From positions 1 through 35,374 of the IMG/VR virus record IMGVR_UViG_3300030380_003200: 35,374 nucleotides of DNA; one strand, given 5' to 3'. The notes under the pieces were generated by a model. That model saw only the letters and a program-made list of their open reading frames with translations. It ran no database searches and had not been told where the DNA came from. The DNA comes from a virus. The stretch's first letter is position 1; each line of letters starts with the position of its first letter. Of the stretch, positions 33,742-35,374 are shown in pieces. The position numbers and the translations under genes were made by a program.

Positions 33742-33882
33742 TTAATTTGCTATTGCATTATATATCAGCACAAGAAAAAACCCTACAAGAAACATCATGG
33801 GGCGAAATACAATGTGTGGATATCTTATCATCCACCCTGCAAATACGACCTTCCAAAAACTCCAGTAGGGTTTGTTATTCAT
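33742..33882 (-). CDS. Small single-pass membrane protein, 46 residues
   Basis: The frame runs from ATG at 33882 to TAA at 33742. The sequence starts MNNKPYWSFWKVVFAGW, has a short RYPHIVFRP linker and ends with a clear hydrophobic helix (MMFLVGFFLVLIYNAIAN), giving one membrane segment, with Arg and Lys placed before it as for an inside-N orientation. An in-frame stop lies just upstream. No clear Shine-Dalgarno is seen. The gene is 32 bp before the strong GGAGG-TTG start of the 67-residue gene, so the two form a small operon. A role in the host membrane during early infection is conceivable but unproven. Confidence 0.65.
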   Translation of the reverse strand: MNNKPYWSFWKVVFAGWMIRYPHIVFRPMMFLVGFFLVLIYNAIAN

Positions 33883-33924
33883 GGCAAAATTTTTTTATGA
33901 AAGTGGATTCACTCTCGCGTTTTG

Positions 33925-34020
33925 TCACCTCTGTAGGTTAGGGTAGTTAGCGTTTTTTATATACGGCATCGCGCTACGCGCCGTTAACACAAACCGCCGC
34001 ATAACTGCCAAAACACGCAT
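33925..34020 (-). CDS. Possible leaderless 31-codon ORF
   Basis: The ATG at 34020 lies 6 nt after the -10 box of the promoter at 34027-34055, exactly where transcription should begin, so the mRNA would have almost no leader. The predicted peptide is basic (several Arg), starts MRVLAVMRRFVLTA and ends NYPNLQR. It contains the GC-rich hairpin at 33963-33984. It could equally be a non-coding leader of the downstream membrane-protein gene. Low confidence. Confidence 0.3.
   Translation of the reverse strand: MRVLAVMRRFVLTARSAMPYIKNANYPNLQR
33963..33984 (-). promoter_or_regulatory. GC-rich hairpin in the leader of the small early operon
   Basis: ACGGC and GCCGT form the outer stem and GCG/CGC the inner stem around a TAG loop, with a 3-nt GAT bulge. 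It is much richer in G+C than its surroundings and would lie about 40-60 nt into the transcript from the 34027-34055 promoter. On the minus strand it is followed by an A-rich rather than U-rich tract, so it is not a typical terminator. Confidence 0.45.
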
Positions 34021-34026
34021 ATGCTA

Positions 34027-34055
34027 ACTATACCATATTTTTACGGGACTGTCAA
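34027..34055 (-). promoter_or_regulatory. Near-consensus sigma-70 promoter for the small membrane-protein operon
   Basis: On the minus strand TTGACA (34055-34050), 17-bp spacer, TATAGT (34032-34027). It begins 16 bp after the stop of the 58-residue gene. It drives the possible 31-codon ORF, the 46-residue membrane protein and the 67-residue protein. Confidence 0.8.
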
Positions 34056-34070
34056 CACCCGCCCCGCATA

Positions 34071-34247
34071 CTACCAACTGACAGGTTTACTCAAGTCCTC
34101 TACGTAGCTATCAACGACCCGCTCAGTTCCTTCCATATCGAATAACTCCTCGAAGTCAATCTGATGGGGGTTGAAGTCTTCATACACTTCAATATCCAGG
34201 GTGATTCTATAACGCTGCTTCTGGGCGCTGGTGTAAGAAACTGACAT
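34071..34247 (-). CDS. Small acidic protein, 58 residues
   Basis: The frame runs from ATG at 34247 to TAG at 34071, with GGGGA 7 bp before the start. The core YRITLDIEVYEDFNPHQIDF is an alternating beta-strand pattern followed by an acidic helix (EELFDMEGTERVVDSYVEDL). It has no membrane segment. The compact alpha/beta layout is like small early proteins of T4-like phages that bind host enzymes, but the function is unknown. It has its own near-consensus early promoter at 34277-34305 and a late box at 34318-34325. A second early promoter starts directly after its stop. Confidence 0.75.
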   Translation of the reverse strand: MSVSYTSAQKQRYRITLDIEVYEDFNPHQIDFEELFDMEGTERVVDSYVEDLSKPVSW

Positions 34248-34276
34248 AAGACTGTCCCCGTTGGTGATACTTACAG

Positions 34277-34305
34277 ACTATAAGACGACTGAGAGATATT
34301 GTCAA
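34277..34305 (-). promoter_or_regulatory. Near-consensus sigma-70 promoter for the 58-residue gene
   Basis: On the minus strand TTGACA (34305-34300), 17-bp spacer, TATAGT (34282-34277). The first ten bases, TTGACAATAT, are the same as in the 33481-33509 promoter. The expected leader is about 23 nt. Confidence 0.8.
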
Positions 34306-34317
34306 CCACGCCACGCA

Positions 34318-34325
34318 TATTTATA
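34318..34325 (-). promoter_or_regulatory. Consensus T4-type late promoter box in tandem with an early promoter
   Basis: The minus strand reads TATAAATA, 12 bp before the -35 box of the early promoter at 34277-34305. The 58-residue gene may therefore be expressed both early and late. Confidence 0.6.
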
Positions 34326-34380
34326 AGCACCACTGATAAAACACGAAGAACTGTATCGCCATTTTTTATCACAGGGGTGC

Positions 34381-34409
34381 TTGACATTTCTGGGAGTTCG
34401 TGATAGACT
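34381..34409 (+). promoter_or_regulatory. Rightward sigma-70-like promoter in a gene-free region
   Basis: On the plus strand TTGACA (34381-34386), 17-bp spacer, TAGACT (34404-34409) preceded by TGA, giving an extended -10. It is the only convincing plus-strand signal seen in the window. No plausible plus-strand gene follows, so a short non-coding or antisense RNA is one possibility. The -10 has two mismatches, which lowers confidence. Confidence 0.45.
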
Positions 34410-34537
34410 GAACGCCAAGATCACAACACCTCAGCACATTTATTTGAGAATAAAACGACGCCCCCTCAGTAACATTTAATAGGTTATTAATGGATAGTAT
34501 CCTGAGAACATTCTCAACAAGATAAAACAGCGGAGTA

Positions 34538-34545
34538 TATTTATA
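34538..34545 (-). promoter_or_regulatory. Late promoter-like box in the control region
   Basis: The minus strand reads TATAAATA exactly. The nearest gene downstream is about 290 bp away, so it either gives a long leader containing the palindromes at 34476-34516 or is a chance match in an AT-rich stretch (the plus strand also reads TATATTTATA here). Confidence 0.4.
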
Positions 34546-34643
34546 TTACCATTTAGAAACGTTTTTTTAATACTTTTCCCCTGATTAATAGGTAGATATA
34601 CTTACATTTACCAGGGGTGAAGTAACGACGGTAGGAGTTACGA

Positions 34644-34674
34644 ACTATAGTAAGTCTTACTACGTCCCTATCAA
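34644..34674 (-). promoter_or_regulatory. Weak sigma-70-like promoter overlapped by a 15-bp palindrome
   Basis: On the minus strand TTGATA (34674-34669), a 19-bp spacer and TATAGT (34649-34644). The palindrome TAGTAAG-A-CTTACTA (34662-34648) fills most of the spacer and overlaps the first two bases of the -10, the arrangement of a repressor site. The -35 overlaps the stop of the 77-residue gene. The long spacer makes the promoter uncertain. Confidence 0.35.
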
Positions 34675-34904
34675 CTACTCTCCTGCATCTTGTCTCCATA
34701 AGTGACACTCATGCCATCCTGTTCTAGCAACTCAGGGTAGTAATCTTCCACCTCAGTAACAAGTTCTTCCACAGAGTAATCATCAAGATTACCGCTCAAA
34801 CTATCATAGACAAACTGATACATTGTCTTGTGATCCATACTATCAATAATGCTCTCAATGTATGCCTCTTGGAGTTGATCGCGGTCGATGATGTTGTCAG
34901 TCAT
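34671..34904 (-). CDS. Small acidic protein, 77 residues
   Basis: Strongly acidic and helical: it begins TDNIIDRDQLQEAYIESIID and has a VEELVTEVEDYYPELLEQDG segment. It has no membrane segment or signal peptide. The ATG at 34904 lacks an evident Shine-Dalgarno. Similar short acidic proteins (EAYIE..., ...ELVTEVEDYYPELL...) are recalled from cyanomyoviruses without known function. DNA mimicry or binding to a basic host protein would suit the composition but is speculative. It lies 48 bp after the 75-residue gene on the same strand. Confidence 0.75.
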   Translation of the reverse strand: MTDNIIDRDQLQEAYIESIIDSMDHKTMYQFVYDSLSGNLDDYSVEELVTEVEDYYPELLEQDGMSVTYGDKMQESS

Positions 34905-34952
34905 TTGTGATAGTGAAGTGATGGAAAAATTCAGGCGCTCGCGTATCTCGTA

Positions 34953-35180
34953 TCAGCAGGCAGCGGGGAAGTATTGTTGAGGTTCTGTAAGAAAATCAGT
35001 GACCTCATATCCATGAATATCCAACCTAGAGTTTACAGTTTCAATCATTTCTTTTTTAGTAAACAACCGCATTGATTGTGCGTCTCCTTTGAACTTAAGA
35101 GTGTAGACAAACTTATCAGTCAGGATGGAATGTGGGCGGAACTCAACAACCATGGAATGACGCTTTGAAGTAAGTTGCAT
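34953..35180 (-). CDS. Small protein, 75 residues, unknown function
   Basis: The frame runs from ATG at 35180 to TGA at 34953. The layout is alternating beta (SMVVEFRPHSILTDKFVYTL then KFKGDAQSMRLF) followed by a helix (TKKEMIETVNSRLDIHGYEV) and a C-terminal FLTEPQQYFPAAC. Mildly basic, with no membrane segment. No clear Shine-Dalgarno is seen. I do not recognise a family. It is in line with the neighbouring small genes on the same strand, 40 bp after the partial gene at the right edge. Confidence 0.65.
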   Translation of the reverse strand: MQLTSKRHSMVVEFRPHSILTDKFVYTLKFKGDAQSMRLFTKKEMIETVNSRLDIHGYEVTDFLTEPQQYFPAAC

Positions 35181-35220
35181 GATAATAAAAGAAGTGAAAG
35201 TGTGGGGGAGTTAGTGTTAT

Positions 35221-35374
35221 TCAGGCAAAGACATATCCATTAGTGAAGGATACATTTTTGAAGACAGACTTTCCGTTGATAGCACCAACACACTGGCGAA
35301 CATACCATGCAAAGTCTTTCTGAAAAACACCCTCGCCAGTAATACAAAATGCAGTGCAAAGGGCATTAATGCGA
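35221..35374 (-). CDS. C-terminal 50 residues of a protein starting beyond the right edge
   Basis: The minus-strand frame is open from the window edge to TGA at 35221. The visible part includes ALCTAFCITGEGVFQKDFAW, YVRQCVGAINGKSVF and ends TNGYVFA; three Cys and alternating hydrophobic strands suggest a small globular domain. The start, length and family are not visible. Orientation agrees with the neighbouring small genes. Confidence 0.6.
   Translation of the reverse strand, partial: RINALCTAFCITGEGVFQKDFAWYVRQCVGAINGKSVFKNVSFTNGYVFA

Larger units (their letters stand above)
34248..34670. other. Non-coding control region with palindromes and promoters
   Basis: No convincing gene on either strand. 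It contains early and late promoters on the minus strand, a rightward promoter, and several inverted repeats: TTAATA-GGT-TATTAA (34476-34490), TGAGAA-CA-TTCTCA (34503-34516), CCCCTG...CAGGGG with a 28-nt interior (34578-34617) and TAGTAAG-T-CTTACTA (34648-34662). The density of palindromes suggests operator or RNA-structure functions. Specific binding proteins are unknown. Confidence 0.6.

Noticed and set aside
33757-33762. TATAAT box before the 67-residue gene
   Set aside because: It has no -35 at a suitable distance and lies within codons of the 46-residue membrane protein; a far better promoter is upstream at 34027-34055.
33778-33871. AAACCCTAC...GTAGGGTTT inverted repeat
   Set aside because: The arms are over 70 bp apart and both lie in codons of the small membrane protein; probably coincidental.
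33735-33941. 68-codon plus-strand ORF opposite the small membrane protein
   Set aside because: No ribosome site or promoter, and the opposite strand gives a better protein with a membrane helix followed by a strong downstream start.
33963-33984. Rho-independent terminator
   Set aside because: The stem is strong, but on the minus strand it is followed by A-rich sequence and on the plus strand by TAACAC, so there is no U-tract on either strand.
34271-34387. 38-codon minus-strand ORF in the control region
   Set aside because: It spans a late box and an early promoter, has no Shine-Dalgarno, and ends just before the 58-residue gene; it is most likely non-coding.

Overview
The window looks like part of the genome of a T4-like myovirus of marine cyanobacteria (a cyanomyovirus of Synechococcus or Prochlorococcus). 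The evidence is the order of recognisable T4 morphogenesis homologues on one strand (gp25, gp6, giant wedge-region protein, gp8, DUF4815 protein, gp13, gp14, gp15, gp16, fibre), the cyanophage-type GxGYxxxP-rich virion proteins, and late promoters matching T4 TATAAATA. Host genus cannot be decided from the sequence. Every convincing gene is on the minus strand, so transcription runs from right to left. No tRNA, insertion sequence, CRISPR array or photosynthesis gene was seen.

Right end (33.5-35.4 kb): small accessory genes of about 30-80 codons and a non-coding control region (34248-34670) rich in palindromes. Three near-consensus bacterial sigma-70 promoters (TTGACA, 17-bp spacer, TATAGT or TATACT) point leftward here, and two T4-type late boxes lie beside them. 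One further sigma-70-like promoter points rightward into the gene-free region. Two very small genes are proposed: a 46-residue single-pass membrane protein, and a 31-codon ORF whose ATG sits at the predicted transcription start.

Middle-right (31.5-33.5 kb): a four-gene operon behind a strong early-type promoter. It encodes a GT-A-like glycosyltransferase, a 49-residue basic protein, a 126-residue SET-domain (lysine methyltransferase-like) protein with a TTG start, and a 217-residue protein of unknown function.

Structural block (1-31.5 kb): gp25 and gp6 (baseplate wedge), a 4080-residue giant virion protein, gp8 (wedge), a 2492-residue DUF4815 protein, three small proteins, gp13 and gp14 (neck), gp15 (tail terminator / sheath stabiliser), gp16 (small terminase) and the first 1030 residues of a tail-fibre-like protein that runs off the left edge. 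Late promoters precede gp25, gp8, gp13 and the fibre gene. Most other junctions are TAATG or ATGA overlaps, indicating translational coupling. The two giant genes fill almost 20 kb of the 35 kb.

The main unusual themes are: (1) at least two small beta-rich modules recur in otherwise unrelated virion proteins, partly with DNA-level similarity, as if spread by recombination; (2) a YHYH-type domain lies inside the 4080-residue protein; (3) an early-type operon pairs a SET-domain protein with a glycosyltransferase directly upstream of the baseplate genes; (4) the fibre N-terminus has exact 11-residue and 27-residue repeats; (5) the control regions contain mutually exclusive hairpins and promoter-overlapping palindromes.
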